Assembly (NCBI GenBank): GCA_963780635.1 | Contig: CAWACW010000012.1 | Span: forward strand, 744,001 to 808,000 | Origin: DATEPR01 sp963780635 | GTDB taxonomy: Bacteria > Actinomycetota > Actinomycetes > Mycobacteriales > Pseudonocardiaceae | Direction of reading: 5' to 3' | Length of the DNA: 64,000 nt | In this document: one piece after another, positions 9,501 through 17,601 of the stretch | Position numbering within the stretch: the stretch's first letter is position 1 | Layout of the letters: each line of letters opens with the position of its first letter | Made by a program: the position numbers and the translations under genes | Notes under the pieces: generated by a model | Database searches by the model: none | What the model saw: only the letters and a program-made list of their open reading frames with translations | Told to the model about the DNA's origin: nothing

Positions 9501-9614
9501 CTCGCACCCCGCCGGTTACCGGCAACCGGCCCTGAACAGGCGGACGACGATCAGGGCAGGGCGAACAGTTCGATCTCGCTGATGGCCACATCCGGTGGCG
9601 TGCCACCGGTATAG
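6585..9614 (+). CDS. Large ATP-binding LuxR-family regulator (LAL type)
   Basis: Up to 1009 aa: a poorly conserved N-terminus, an AAA/STAND-like ATPase domain, a long helical (TPR-like) middle and a C-terminal LuxR helix-turn-helix (LSAKEHQVAHLVAAGLTNQQVAKEIYIS region, about residues 905-965). The Walker A motif reads G94-A-P-G-V-G-R-T, with Arg100 where the invariant Lys is expected; Walker B is LTIVVDDAQWMD. ATP hydrolysis may therefore be impaired. The start is uncertain: the ATG at 6585 has GGAGG only 2 bp upstream, and a GTG at 6717 would remove 44 low-complexity residues. The last ~20 codons overlap the convergent zinc-ribbon gene. It probably works with the preceding LuxR gene. Confidence 0.85.
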   Translation: MTDRGHGPGIAAPRRGTATPGRRNAVPGPCHRIAVHRTIRRRPIVSGDADNGTSYLDGTRPVTWLAGRTAELAQLDRHACAVAAGRPCTVLVEGAPGVGRTALLRRFSAEHDATIWWTCCARTEHDLDYGLVAQLYRHLARSAQQQHPWSEWVPPSVPVADVGLELLRAIESIQQIGPLTIVVDDAQWMDDPSFAVLGYVLRRLTCGRVLVVFAMHSPGPADRDVCDALRALAEDREWSAVLRLGGLATDDIHDLAEHVGTPVSMPVASRLGDYVGGNPRHVLDVLRRLGPDERACAARTFPLPDAVAGHARRFIAGLEAPAVRLLGALAVLAECHPLAVVADVAGVPDATGHLGALVAGEYVRWWPQAAGTPVGIGGRLRRDAVYRSLDPELRRQLHARVATRTDRLTALDHRLAATTGPDDELADALAAASAEPAVAADGDRATTFLLCAAELTTDRNRRDHRLSRAAAALACAWRWNQLAELAPRITECPPSPLRSLALGALAHRRGQLSLAESLLAETLGTPADDPLRPVLVRAWLRIAASCARHDQGRLEGVIARWVLAEPGIDLATRQQAACHAADADGRCNDGPVTALHTLRRLLPTRAGDQPGLLPLVVQGRWLARAGRLTEAATTLLAADRRLPDDSAADLLPVLHADLAFTQHLLGETAVATEFAELAVTEADRRGSPATRSLAYATAACIAAQSNRLARATELMLSARRWHSGGMHHAALAAATIAQVNADYPAMLAALRPVLDLPVTDGNARHCQLWWRPLQAEALIGTGRLPEAAEAVRWLVELAKRTPALRTAASWLRGWLAERLGDHGEARLRYEAAITAPHEPDDIPLHRARLDHAYGLLLLSRGSRRAAVAHLRAAFECYSRLDAQPFAERCATDLADSGPHGTTGHPDGPLAALSAKEHQVAHLVAAGLTNQQVAKEIYISVKTVEFHLGNIFTKLGITSRKDLGTLIAGHTGDLAPRRLPATGPEQADDDQGRANSSISLMATSGGVPPV

Positions 9615-11023
9615 GTCGACGCGATCTCGATCCGCACACTGGTCACCCGCAGCGCGTGCTGCGCCGGGAGCGTCTGCGGCTTCGCGGTGTCCATCAGGTC
9701 CAGCGAGTCCGACTCCTGGTTCGAGTAGATCAGCACCACGTGCGACGGCCTGCCGTGTGCCGCGTAGGCGTTGGCGACCCCGGAGTGGATGACCAGCCGT
9801 TCCAGCGTGACGGGGCGCTGGAAGGTCAGCGTCAGCGACGGGTACTCGCCGATGCCCGCGGGTGCCTGCCAGTAGGTGTCGAGTACCTCGTCGACAGCGG
9901 CAGTGCCCGGATGGCCCGCGTCCTGCGCGCCGGCGACGATCTTCGCCGCATGCACCGGCACGAACGTCTGGTCGACCTTGTGGGTGACCTGCTGCCGGAC
10001 ACCGGTGACCTCCGCGTTGACCGTCGTCCGGAATGGCGGGTAGGCCGCGTAGAGGATGCCACCGAGCAGCACGGCCACCCCGATCACCGTCCGGGCGACC
10101 CGGTAGACCTTGCGGGCGGCATCGCCGAACCCGAACGACGACCGCCTGCGTCCGTGCCGGTCGGCCGACACCACCTTGGGCCCACGTCGCCGCAACAGCC
10201 GCCGCCACCATGGCACGCGGACGACTTCCGCACTGTGCAAGGACTCCCCGCACCGGCCACAGAACTTCCGGGTCGGCAGGTTGCCCTCACCGCACGCACC
10301 GCAGATCAGGTCGCCCGACCGCAGCTTGCGGGTGGACGACGTCCTGGTGACCGCGGCGACCCGTGGCTTCGCGGCCTGCGGCACCCGCTCGGCAGGCGCT
10401 GCGGGCCGCGGCGGGGCCGGCTTCTCGACGGGCGCGACCAACGCGGCCACGTGATCCCCGGGCGGTGTCGGCGCGGGTAGTGGCGGCGGTTTCGCTCCGC
10501 CCGGCGGTGGCGGCGGTGGCGTTCCGCCCGGCGGTGGCGGCGGTGGCGTTCCTCCCGGCGGCGGCGTTCCTCCCGGCGGGGGTGGTGGCGTTCCTCCCGG
10601 CGGCGGCGGCGGTGGCGCGGGCCGACCCGGTGCCGGGGGTGGCGGTGCGCCGCCGGGTGGTGGCGGTGGCGCGCCAGGCGGCCGCGGCGGCCCGCCGGGT
10701 GGTGACGGCGGTGCGCCAGGTGGTCGCGGTGGCGCGCCCGGTGCTGGTGGGCCACCCGGCCGGGCGCCTGACGCGGCGGCAGGTGCCGCACGAAGCACGG
10801 CGTCGTTCGCCGGGCCGCGCACCAGGTTCTGGCCGGCTGTCATCGCCCGCTGGAGCAGCCCCGGCTTCGGCGCGGCCGCCGCCTCCTCGACCTGCGCGAC
10901 GAACTCCGCGGAGACCGTCGGGGTGACCTTGTCGCCGGTCCACTCCAGGAAACCGCCGCAATTGCCGCAGAACGCCTCGCCGCCACCGGTGTGGGTGCCG
11001 CACGTGGTGCAGACGATGATCAT
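9551..11023 (-). CDS. Zinc-ribbon, proline-rich, single-pass membrane protein with discoidin-like C-terminus (CisA-like)
   Basis: A 490-aa protein with four parts. An N-terminal zinc ribbon has cysteines 5, 8, 19 and 22. A proline/glycine tract (about 85-190, repeated PPGGTPPPPP) follows. A second zinc ribbon has C241, C244, C255 and C258. A transmembrane helix at about 308-328 follows a basic stretch, and residues about 350-490 form a discoidin/glycan-binding-like beta sandwich. The topology suggests a cytoplasmic N-terminus and an extracytoplasmic C-terminus. Similar proteins sit in Streptomyces eCIS loci, where a membrane protein (CisA) links the particle to the membrane; equivalence is inferred. 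The ATG overlaps the stop of tail protein I as ATGA. Confidence 0.8.
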   Translation of the reverse strand: MIIVCTTCGTHTGGGEAFCGNCGGFLEWTGDKVTPTVSAEFVAQVEEAAAAPKPGLLQRAMTAGQNLVRGPANDAVLRAAPAAASGARPGGPPAPGAPPRPPGAPPSPPGGPPRPPGAPPPPPGGAPPPPAPGRPAPPPPPPGGTPPPPPGGTPPPGGTPPPPPPGGTPPPPPPGGAKPPPLPAPTPPGDHVAALVAPVEKPAPPRPAAPAERVPQAAKPRVAAVTRTSSTRKLRSGDLICGACGEGNLPTRKFCGRCGESLHSAEVVRVPWWRRLLRRRGPKVVSADRHGRRRSSFGFGDAARKVYRVARTVIGVAVLLGGILYAAYPPFRTTVNAEVTGVRQQVTHKVDQTFVPVHAAKIVAGAQDAGHPGTAAVDEVLDTYWQAPAGIGEYPSLTLTFQRPVTLERLVIHSGVANAYAAHGRPSHVVLIYSNQESDSLDLMDTAKPQTLPAQHALRVTSVRIEIASTYTGGTPPDVAISEIELFALP

Positions 11024-11553
11024 CGAACCACCTCCAACCGATGAGGGACGTGCGCCGGCTTGTCAGCCGTGATCAGCTCGTCCAGCACCCGGACGTCGAC
11101 ATCGGTGTCCTGCGCGTGCACCACGACCCGCAGTGCCGGCGCCGCGTCGCCGGGCAGCTCGGAAGCCGGCGACTGCGACCACGCGACGCCGCCGTTGTCC
11201 ATCACCTCGACCTCGCAGCCGGACGCCAGCTCCAGCCGGGCCCGCAGCCCGGCGTGCGTGCCGCGAGCACGATGCAGCGGCACCGCACCGGCCACCGCGA
11301 CCCGGCGCTGCTGCAGCGGCAACCGCGCGTCCAGCGCGATGCCGAACCAGTCGGCCAGCCATGCCAGGAAGTCCTCCGGCGCGGTCGCCGGGTCGACGTA
11401 GGCCGCGATGCAGTCCAAAGTAGACACTATCGCGGCGAGGACGCCGTCCAGTCCGGCGGTCCAGCGCGTCGCGAAGTCGTCCTCCCGCAACACGGCGGGC
11501 AGCAGCGTGGTCAGGGGGTAGGGCATGGCGAGGTCCTCGACGGTACCGCGCAT
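11020..11553 (-). CDS. Phage tail protein I-like baseplate component
   Basis: A 177-aa protein matching the P2 tail protein I family as found in eCIS loci: YPLTTLLPAVLREDDFATRW near the start, then the typical PATAPEDFLAWLADWFGIALD and QQRRVAVAGAVPLHRARGTHAGL region. These proteins form the outer baseplate with the J-like protein. Its TGA overlaps the next ATG (ATGA at 11020-11023) and its own ATG overlaps the J-like stop (TGATG at 11551-11555), so the baseplate genes form one tightly coupled translation unit. Confidence 0.9.
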   Translation of the reverse strand: MRGTVEDLAMPYPLTTLLPAVLREDDFATRWTAGLDGVLAAIVSTLDCIAAYVDPATAPEDFLAWLADWFGIALDARLPLQQRRVAVAGAVPLHRARGTHAGLRARLELASGCEVEVMDNGGVAWSQSPASELPGDAAPALRVVVHAQDTDVDVRVLDELITADKPAHVPHRLEVVR

Positions 11554-13526
11554 CAGTGCTCCTCCACCCGCAGTTGGTGCTCGAAGGAGAAGACCAGGCT
11601 GTTGGGCTCCAGGTCGACACGCTGGGTCTCGCTGCCGTGCGTGCCGGTCACCGGATCGGCGCTGAACAGCCGGATGTCCTCGACCAGTTCCACGCCGTGC
11701 ACCTGTTGCAGCAGCCCGAACAACTCGCCCGCCTGCACGGGCCTGCCGAACGGCCAGCCATGACCGTCCGGGCCGCCGCCGGGCAACGGGTTGAGGTAGC
11801 GGTACAGCTCGGTCAGGGCGTCGTCGCGGACCCGGTCGCGGCCCACCCTCGGCCGGGCGACCAACCGCCCGATCACGGTCACGCCCCGGTACAGCGGTGG
11901 CTCGACCACCACCCGCGTGCCGATCACCCTGGTGTCGTCGAGCTTGCGCGCGATGACGGCCAGCGTGTCCACCGCCGGCAGCAGGCTCTCGAATGGCACC
12001 CGCCCGCGTTCACCCGCGGCGGCGGGCACCACCAGCACCCGCACCGACCCGGCCGCCAGATCGCCGACACCCGCCGGGATGCACCGCACCCTGGCGATCT
12101 CCGGCGCCGCCTGCCGGGCCAGGGCCTCGTAGTCCTCAGCGGTGACGGCCCGACTGCGGGCCCGCAGCAGCAGCGGGCCGCGGACCTTCGCCTCGTCCAG
12201 CGTCTCCCCGGCCACACCACCCTGCGCGGGCCGCAGGTTCTCCACGCCCGCCACGAACGGGATGGACGACTTCAGCGTCCGGATCGTGCCCGCCGCGACG
12301 TTGCCGTCCGGGCCGCCGCCGGTCACGTAGCCGCGGATGCGCACGGGCTCGGCCATCGGTGGCACGTTGCCGCACCGGCGCAGCGTGCCGTCCGGTTCGC
12401 GCACCGCGGGTCCGAACGCGACGATCCCATTGACCGCGTCCAGCACGAAGTCCCGGTCGGTCGGCGAGCTGTCCGCGAAGTTGTCCACCTGCGTCCACTG
12501 CTGCCAGCCGCCCGGCGAACCGGTCTCCACGACGGGTGCGCCGACACCGGCCAGGATCGGCGCGCGGGATACCGGAAACGACTGGCCCGGCACGCCTTCC
12601 GACTCGCCGAGCAGCTCGACGGCGACGACCTCGCCGTGCATGGCATCGGTGGTGCCGCCGACCGTGCACGCGGTCAGCCCGTGCACCAGCGGCGGCTCCG
12701 TGTAGGGCGGCTGGCCGTCGTCCGGTTCGGTCACCCTGGCCCGCAGCCAGCCAGCCCTGGCGCCGCCCACGACGCTCGCCCGGTGCTCGCCGGGCACGTG
12801 CACGAGCACCGCGCCGGACCGGTTGAGTCCACCGGTCTCGTCCAGGCTGACCGGGCATTCGGCCCAGTCATCGCCGGTCCACGCCTGCCACACCAGCGGC
12901 GGGCGGCTCGGATTCACGCCGATGCCCTCCACCCGCCCGTCGAACTCGACCCGCACGACGCAGTGCGGCGCCGGGTCGTCCAGGCCGACGAGCAGCGCGT
13001 CGCCCGTGGTCGGCGGAGTGCCGAACGCGGCGAACGGGGTGCGCATGGCCAGTTGGTCGGTCCGGTCGGCGGTGGCGCGCTCGGCCTGCTCCCCCGGCGT
13101 GCGCGCCACGTCGGTGCGCACGCGGGTCACCTTGCGTGGCGCGATCACCAGCTCGTCGAGCGTCGCGAATTCGACCGACGGTTCGGCTTCGGTCCGAACG
13201 GTGCCGACGCGGGTGCCGATCGCGACGGTCAGCGGCGTGGTCGCCGGTGCGGACAGCCAGAACGTGACAGGTGCCCGAGCTGCCGTGGGCGGCAGCAGCC
13301 GCAGGCCGATCAGTTCGAGGAACTTCAGGTACAGCCGGTCGGGCACCCGGTTGAGCCGGAACAGCAGCTGGTCGGTCATGAACGCGAACGTCTCGATCAG
13401 CGTGACGCCGGGGTCGGACACGTTGTGATCGGTCCATTCCGGACAGTTCCGCTGCACGAGGCGCTTGGCGTCGTCGACCAGGTCCTGGAACCGGCGGTCG
13501 TCCAGGTTCGGAATGGGCAGGCTCAT
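11553..13526 (-). CDS. Baseplate J-like protein
   Basis: A 657-aa putative baseplate assembly protein of the gpJ/T4 gp6-like family. The N-terminus (MSLPIPNLDDRRFQDLVDDA, then NVSDPGVTLIETFAFMTDQLLFRLNRVPDRLYLKFLELIG) is the standard start of eCIS J proteins. Later parts include the RGYVTGGGPDGNVAAGTI and RARSRAVTAEDYEALARQAAPEIARVRC stretches of the J core. It forms the wedge ring that transmits the contraction signal. The ATG overlaps the stop of the gp25-like gene (ATGA). Confidence 0.93.
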   Translation of the reverse strand: MSLPIPNLDDRRFQDLVDDAKRLVQRNCPEWTDHNVSDPGVTLIETFAFMTDQLLFRLNRVPDRLYLKFLELIGLRLLPPTAARAPVTFWLSAPATTPLTVAIGTRVGTVRTEAEPSVEFATLDELVIAPRKVTRVRTDVARTPGEQAERATADRTDQLAMRTPFAAFGTPPTTGDALLVGLDDPAPHCVVRVEFDGRVEGIGVNPSRPPLVWQAWTGDDWAECPVSLDETGGLNRSGAVLVHVPGEHRASVVGGARAGWLRARVTEPDDGQPPYTEPPLVHGLTACTVGGTTDAMHGEVVAVELLGESEGVPGQSFPVSRAPILAGVGAPVVETGSPGGWQQWTQVDNFADSSPTDRDFVLDAVNGIVAFGPAVREPDGTLRRCGNVPPMAEPVRIRGYVTGGGPDGNVAAGTIRTLKSSIPFVAGVENLRPAQGGVAGETLDEAKVRGPLLLRARSRAVTAEDYEALARQAAPEIARVRCIPAGVGDLAAGSVRVLVVPAAAGERGRVPFESLLPAVDTLAVIARKLDDTRVIGTRVVVEPPLYRGVTVIGRLVARPRVGRDRVRDDALTELYRYLNPLPGGGPDGHGWPFGRPVQAGELFGLLQQVHGVELVEDIRLFSADPVTGTHGSETQRVDLEPNSLVFSFEHQLRVEEH

Positions 13527-13933
13527 GCCGGTTCGTCCTCCGCCCTGGGAATCGTGTAGAACGGGAACACCAGGTTGCGGGGATCGTTGGTGCGCTTGAC
13601 CGTGTACCGGATCTCGACGTAGAGGATCGACGGGTCGTCCTGGTCAGGCGAGACGAGCACGTCGTCCACCACGATCCTGGGTTCCCAGCGGATCAGGGCC
13701 GTGAGGACGTCGTCCGCGATCGCACCCGCGTTGTCCGCGGTGGCACCGTCGAACACGTGGTCGCGCAGCCTGCTGCCGAACTCGGCGCGCATCGGGCGCT
13801 CGCCCGGGTAGGTGCGCAGGATCAGCTGGATCGCCTGCTCGATGTCCCGTACACCTCTGGCCAGCGCGATCCGGCCGGTGGTGTCCACGCCGAGCGGGAA
13901 CGCCCACCCTGCGCCGACGAAGTCCTCACGCAT
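13523..13933 (-). CDS. gp25/GPW-like baseplate wedge protein
   Basis: A 136-aa gp25-like protein carrying the family hallmark RTYPGERPMRAEFGSRLRDHVFD in its middle and a C-terminal EIRYTVKRTNDPRNLVFPFY. It joins the tube/sheath base to the J-like wedge. The ATG at 13933 is preferred to a GTG at 13939 because GAGG lies at proper spacing only for the ATG. The spike gene's stop is just upstream. Confidence 0.92.
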   Translation of the reverse strand: MREDFVGAGWAFPLGVDTTGRIALARGVRDIEQAIQLILRTYPGERPMRAEFGSRLRDHVFDGATADNAGAIADDVLTALIRWEPRIVVDDVLVSPDQDDPSILYVEIRYTVKRTNDPRNLVFPFYTIPRAEDEPA

Positions 13934-13943
13934 CAGCACCGCC

Positions 13944-15806
13944 TCAGTTGAGTGTGATCCGGGAACCCTTGACGGCCACCTCGCCCGAACTCTCGATCGA
14001 CACAGAGGTCGCGGCCTTGAGGGTCAGCGAGTCGCCGCCGTCGACCGTGACGCTGCCGCCTGCGCCCGCCGCGATGTTGATCACGCCCGCGGCACCGCAC
14101 TGGATGGTGATCTGGCCTGCCGCGGACTTGCTGGCCGGTGGTGCCGGTTCGCAGGTGATCGTGACCGTGCCCGCGGTCTGGTCGATCGCCAGTGCCAGGT
14201 TCCCGTCACCGGTACCCAGTACGAGGTCCGAAGCGGTCGCCGGGCTGCCGCTGCCGGCGGGTGGCAGCTCGTCGTGGAAGGCCAGCACGTTGCCCGCCGC
14301 CGAGACGAACCCGCGCCGCACCACCTGGCCCGCCATCCCGGTCACCTTGACCGCGTCGCCGCCCACGCTGTAGCGAGTGCTGTTGTTGACCACGCCGCCC
14401 AGCACGTACGGGCGGCGCGAGTCGGCGAACTCGAACGCCACCAGCACCTGGTCGCCGACCTCGGGCAGGAACATGCCCCCGCTCACGGTGCCCGCGCCCA
14501 ACTGCACGACGGGCGCCCAGTCCGACTCGTAGTCGGGCGACAGCCACGGCAGTGCCACCTTCACCCTGGCCAGCTTGTCCGGGTCGTTGGTGTTGGTCAC
14601 GATGCCGCCGCAGACGCCGGGTAGCTGGGGATGCTTCGTCGTCGCGGCACCGCCGGTGGCCAAGCCGAGCAGGGACCGTTCCTGGCTACCACTGACGACG
14701 AACCGCGTGACGTAGCCGCCGACCCTGGCATCGAACAGGTGGGTCGCGCCGCTGACCACGAACTTGCCGTCCAACGGCTTGCCCATGCCGGACACCTGCA
14801 CGACCGTGCCTGCCTGGATGGCCGCCCGGCCGACGGTCTCACCGACGCCGTCGGCGAACGTGCTGGCGACCCGCTCGGCCACCGACCGCGCGACCTGCTC
14901 ACCCGCCGCGTCGATGGCAGCGCCGACCGCGATCGGCCGGTCGTACACCACGTACGCCTCTGGTGCGGGTGCCGGGCCGAGGCTACTGACGGCCGCAGGC
15001 GCAGGCTGCCCGGTGCCGCCGGTGAAGCTCTCGCCCATCGCCGCAGGCTGCTCGCCGGGCAGGACGGCGGAGTCGCTGGCGACCGGCGCGACATGAGACA
15101 CGACCTTGCCGGACTGCCGGTCCCACACCCGGACCTCGACCTGGCCCGGCAGATTGCCCGCCGTGACTCGTGCCGTGTACGAGTGCAAGCCCATGCCCGG
15201 CTGCAACGTGATCGGCTTGGCCGTCGCGGTGACCTGCGACGCCTTGCGGAAGCACATCTCGCCGTCGCTGATCACCAGTTCGTACTTGATCTCACTGGCC
15301 CGGAAGGTGAGGAAGTCCCAGTCGGACTGGTTGCACTGTCCCATGTGGTCGTGCGTGATAGGGCTCGGATCGCCCCTGACCCGCAGACCGGCCTCCCTGC
15401 CGATCTGGGCGGCGATGTCGGAGTCGGACATGTTGACGAACGTCCTGGTGCGGCGCACCCGCTGCAGGCGATGCAGGAGGTCGTAACCCCGCACGACGAT
15501 CGTGCGCTCCAGGTTCACCGACTGCGCCTCGATGGCATCGATCTCCCCGAGCATCAGCACATTGCCGTCGGGATCGCACGGACCCGTGGTGCAGACCTGC
15601 ACGGTCTTGCCGAAGTCGAGGCCTGCCGGCCGCACGACGCCGGTCCCGTCCTCCACGAACGTCAGCTCGAACATGCCGGGCCGGAGCAGGCTGGTGTCGA
15701 CCGAGACGCGGACCAGGCGGCAGGCAAGATCCTCGGACAGTACTTTGCCAGCTTCGCCGGCACCCACCTTGATCTGGACGCAGCTCACCGGGGTCAGCGT
15801 CGTCAT
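13944..15806 (-). CDS. VgrG-like spike/hub protein (phage baseplate assembly protein V)
   Basis: A 620-aa hub-spike fusion. Residues about 1-370 resemble the gpD/gp27-like hub. Residues about 385-480 are the gp5-type OB domain (GVCGGIVTNTNDPDKLARVKV and LPEVGDQVLVAFEFADSRRPYVLGG). The remainder is a beta-helix-like repeat of short strands (TVTIT, QITIQCG, SVTVDGG, SLTLKA, SVSIES) forming the needle. It should carry the PAAR tip. Its ATG overlaps the stop of the LysM adaptor (ATGA). No effector domain is visible at the C-terminus. Confidence 0.93.
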   Translation of the reverse strand: MTTLTPVSCVQIKVGAGEAGKVLSEDLACRLVRVSVDTSLLRPGMFELTFVEDGTGVVRPAGLDFGKTVQVCTTGPCDPDGNVLMLGEIDAIEAQSVNLERTIVVRGYDLLHRLQRVRRTRTFVNMSDSDIAAQIGREAGLRVRGDPSPITHDHMGQCNQSDWDFLTFRASEIKYELVISDGEMCFRKASQVTATAKPITLQPGMGLHSYTARVTAGNLPGQVEVRVWDRQSGKVVSHVAPVASDSAVLPGEQPAAMGESFTGGTGQPAPAAVSSLGPAPAPEAYVVYDRPIAVGAAIDAAGEQVARSVAERVASTFADGVGETVGRAAIQAGTVVQVSGMGKPLDGKFVVSGATHLFDARVGGYVTRFVVSGSQERSLLGLATGGAATTKHPQLPGVCGGIVTNTNDPDKLARVKVALPWLSPDYESDWAPVVQLGAGTVSGGMFLPEVGDQVLVAFEFADSRRPYVLGGVVNNSTRYSVGGDAVKVTGMAGQVVRRGFVSAAGNVLAFHDELPPAGSGSPATASDLVLGTGDGNLALAIDQTAGTVTITCEPAPPASKSAAGQITIQCGAAGVINIAAGAGGSVTVDGGDSLTLKAATSVSIESSGEVAVKGSRITLN

Positions 15807-16534
15807 CGCGCGGCCCCGCCCAGTTCCGCGGGTGCGGGCAGGAACAGCAGTGCCCCGGGCCGCACCCGGAGCGGGTCATCGATCCCGTTGGCCTCGGCCA
15901 GATCCCGCCAGCGGCGCGGGTCGCCGTAGCGCTGCCGGGCGATGCCCTGGATGTTCTGGCCATCGGTCACCCGCAAGCCGGAGCGTTCGGGTGGGCCGCC
16001 TGATGTCGGGTTCTGCGGCGCGGTCTTGCTCGCGCCGGTCCTGCTCGATCTGGTGCTGCTGACGCTGACCTTGCAGCCGATGGTCGCGCTCGCGCGAACG
16101 GGCTGGCCCTGCGCGGTGAACCGGGTGAACTCGACATCGGCCTTCGTCAACACGACATGGATGTCCTCGATCGGCCACTCCGGCTTGAATTGGCCCCAGG
16201 TGAAGCTGAGCAGCGGCAACGTTGCCGCGCACTGGGCGTTCTCCGACAGATCCTCCGGATAGGTCCACCGCAGCAACTGCGAGCACGCCCGCATCGTGTG
16301 CTGACCATCGAACAAGATCTCGCCGAACGTGATCGTCGTGTCGCCGGGATCGAGCACGACATCGTTCCCCCCGGTCAGGATCATCTTCGGCTGGTCGCCG
16401 CCGGACGAGGTCACCGGCGCGTTCATGGCGCGGTTGACGGATTTGGAATCCGACGTGTGGCCGATCTTGATCGAGTTCGGGTTGAAGTCGAACTCGACCC
16501 ACGTCGCGCCGTGGGACAACCGGGCGCGGGTCAC
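15803..16534 (-). CDS. eCIS tube-adaptor protein with C-terminal LysM domain
   Basis: A 243-aa protein in the afp7/cis7-like position. Residues about 1-160 are the contractile-injection tube-type domain (ATWVEFDFNPNSIKIGHT near the start). After a Ser/Thr/Pro linker, residues about 190-235 form a LysM fold (TDGQNIQGIARQRYGDPRRW and LRVRPGALLFLPAP). The GTG start at 16534 overlaps the preceding tube gene's TGA as GTGA. It connects the tube end to the spike and may touch peptidoglycan-like glycans, although in such particles LysM is usually structural. Confidence 0.9.
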   Translation of the reverse strand: MTRARLSHGATWVEFDFNPNSIKIGHTSDSKSVNRAMNAPVTSSGGDQPKMILTGGNDVVLDPGDTTITFGEILFDGQHTMRACSQLLRWTYPEDLSENAQCAATLPLLSFTWGQFKPEWPIEDIHVVLTKADVEFTRFTAQGQPVRASATIGCKVSVSSTRSSRTGASKTAPQNPTSGGPPERSGLRVTDGQNIQGIARQRYGDPRRWRDLAEANGIDDPLRVRPGALLFLPAPAELGGAAR

Positions 16535-17103
16535 TGCGTCCACTGGAAACCTCCGTGCTGCAGGACGAGTGTCTCCATCGCGACCTCGTTGGACTTGCCG
16601 CTGAGAGACGGTCCGGTCCACGACACCGGGAGCACGTCGTAGAAGTCCCACTTCATCAGCGGCGTCGACGGATTGACGGGATTGAGCAGCTGCACGTGCG
16701 CGGTGCCGCCGGTGTAGCGGTTCCGCGAGGTCTGCTGGGTCGACTGCGGCGTCAGCCACTTGTCCTTCATGGAGATCAGCCATTTCTGGACAGCGGACGA
16801 GCCCTCCGCGGTGATCGCGCGCTCCAGCGTCAGCTTGTCGTACTCCAGCCGGTCGGGCAGCACGGCCGCCGCCCCGTAGTCCCCGCCCTGGGTCACGGTC
16901 TTGGTCTTGAACTCCACGCGCAGGCCCTTGCAGCTGGCCCAGAGGCCGAGGTTGCTCAGGTCGTCGATGATGACGGTGAAGCGCATGGCGAGGCCGCACA
17001 CCGGGTCGTTGACCGGGCCGGTGGCGGGCGAGCTGGACAGTGCGCCCACAGCGGCGCCGACCAGTGTCGGCGAGATCATCTGGGGACTGACGAACGACGG
17101 CAT
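16531..17103 (-). CDS. Tube-type phage tail protein (second paralogue)
   Basis: A 190-aa gp19-like tail-tube family protein. It has an N-terminal extension (about 1-35) before the common start MRFTVIIDDLSNLGLWASCKGL and ends with ETLVLQHGGF. An AAAGGGAA ribosome site precedes the ATG. Together with the next gene and the major tube gene it is one of three tube-like proteins; two of them probably make the tube terminus or adaptor rings between tube and spike. Confidence 0.9.
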   Translation of the reverse strand: MPSFVSPQMISPTLVGAAVGALSSSPATGPVNDPVCGLAMRFTVIIDDLSNLGLWASCKGLRVEFKTKTVTQGGDYGAAAVLPDRLEYDKLTLERAITAEGSSAVQKWLISMKDKWLTPQSTQQTSRNRYTGGTAHVQLLNPVNPSTPLMKWDFYDVLPVSWTGPSLSGKSNEVAMETLVLQHGGFQWTQ

Positions 17104-17116
17104 CGACGGTTCCCTT

Positions 17117-17593
17117 TCAGCGCAGGTCGTCGGACAGGAAGCCGGTGTGTGCGAGCTCGAGCGTCTCCAGCGCGGGTTTCGCGGCGCCCGCGTCGAACTC
17201 GGTGATGGACCAGGCGACGGGGAAGAAGGCGCTCATGCGCCACTCGACGACGGGGAAGCCGAGCCAGTCGAGGAGTTGGACGGTGCCGGTCAGCGCCTCC
17301 GGCCGGCGGGACGTGGCGCGCAGCCAGGTCTGCACGGTCGCCGAGTCGGAGCAGGCGGCACGCTTGAGCTTGATGTTCTCGTACTTGGTCGTGCCGGGGA
17401 AGATCCAGTAGTCGTTGCCGGGGCCGCCGTAGTGGTACTCGCAGACATTCCAGCGAACGGACAGGCCTGCGGCGGCGGCCCAGGAGCCGAGGTCGTACTT
17501 GGACCTGTCGATGGAGACGGCGAACCGGTGGTTCATGCTGACCACGCCGGTGAACATCTCCAGGCCCTTGGTCACGTTGGCGGCGAGGTTCAT
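17117..17593 (-). CDS. Tube-type phage tail protein (third paralogue)
   Basis: A 158-aa gp19-like protein. The RFAVSIDRSKYDLGSWAAAAGL start and the C-terminal PALETLELAHTGFL are shared with the neighbouring paralogue. AGGAG precedes the ATG. The stop of the eCIS core gene lies 8 bp upstream. It probably forms an adaptor layer of the tube near the baseplate. Confidence 0.9.
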   Translation of the reverse strand: MNLAANVTKGLEMFTGVVSMNHRFAVSIDRSKYDLGSWAAAAGLSVRWNVCEYHYGGPGNDYWIFPGTTKYENIKLKRAACSDSATVQTWLRATSRRPEALTGTVQLLDWLGFPVVEWRMSAFFPVAWSITEFDAGAAKPALETLELAHTGFLSDDLR

Positions 17594-17601
17594 GGTGTCT
17601 C

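Noticed and set aside
6585..9614. The large P-loop protein as the missing eCIS AAA+ ATPase
   Set aside because: Its C-terminal LuxR helix-turn-helix and long helical middle identify a LAL regulator; it lacks the second region of homology and size of eCIS ATPases.
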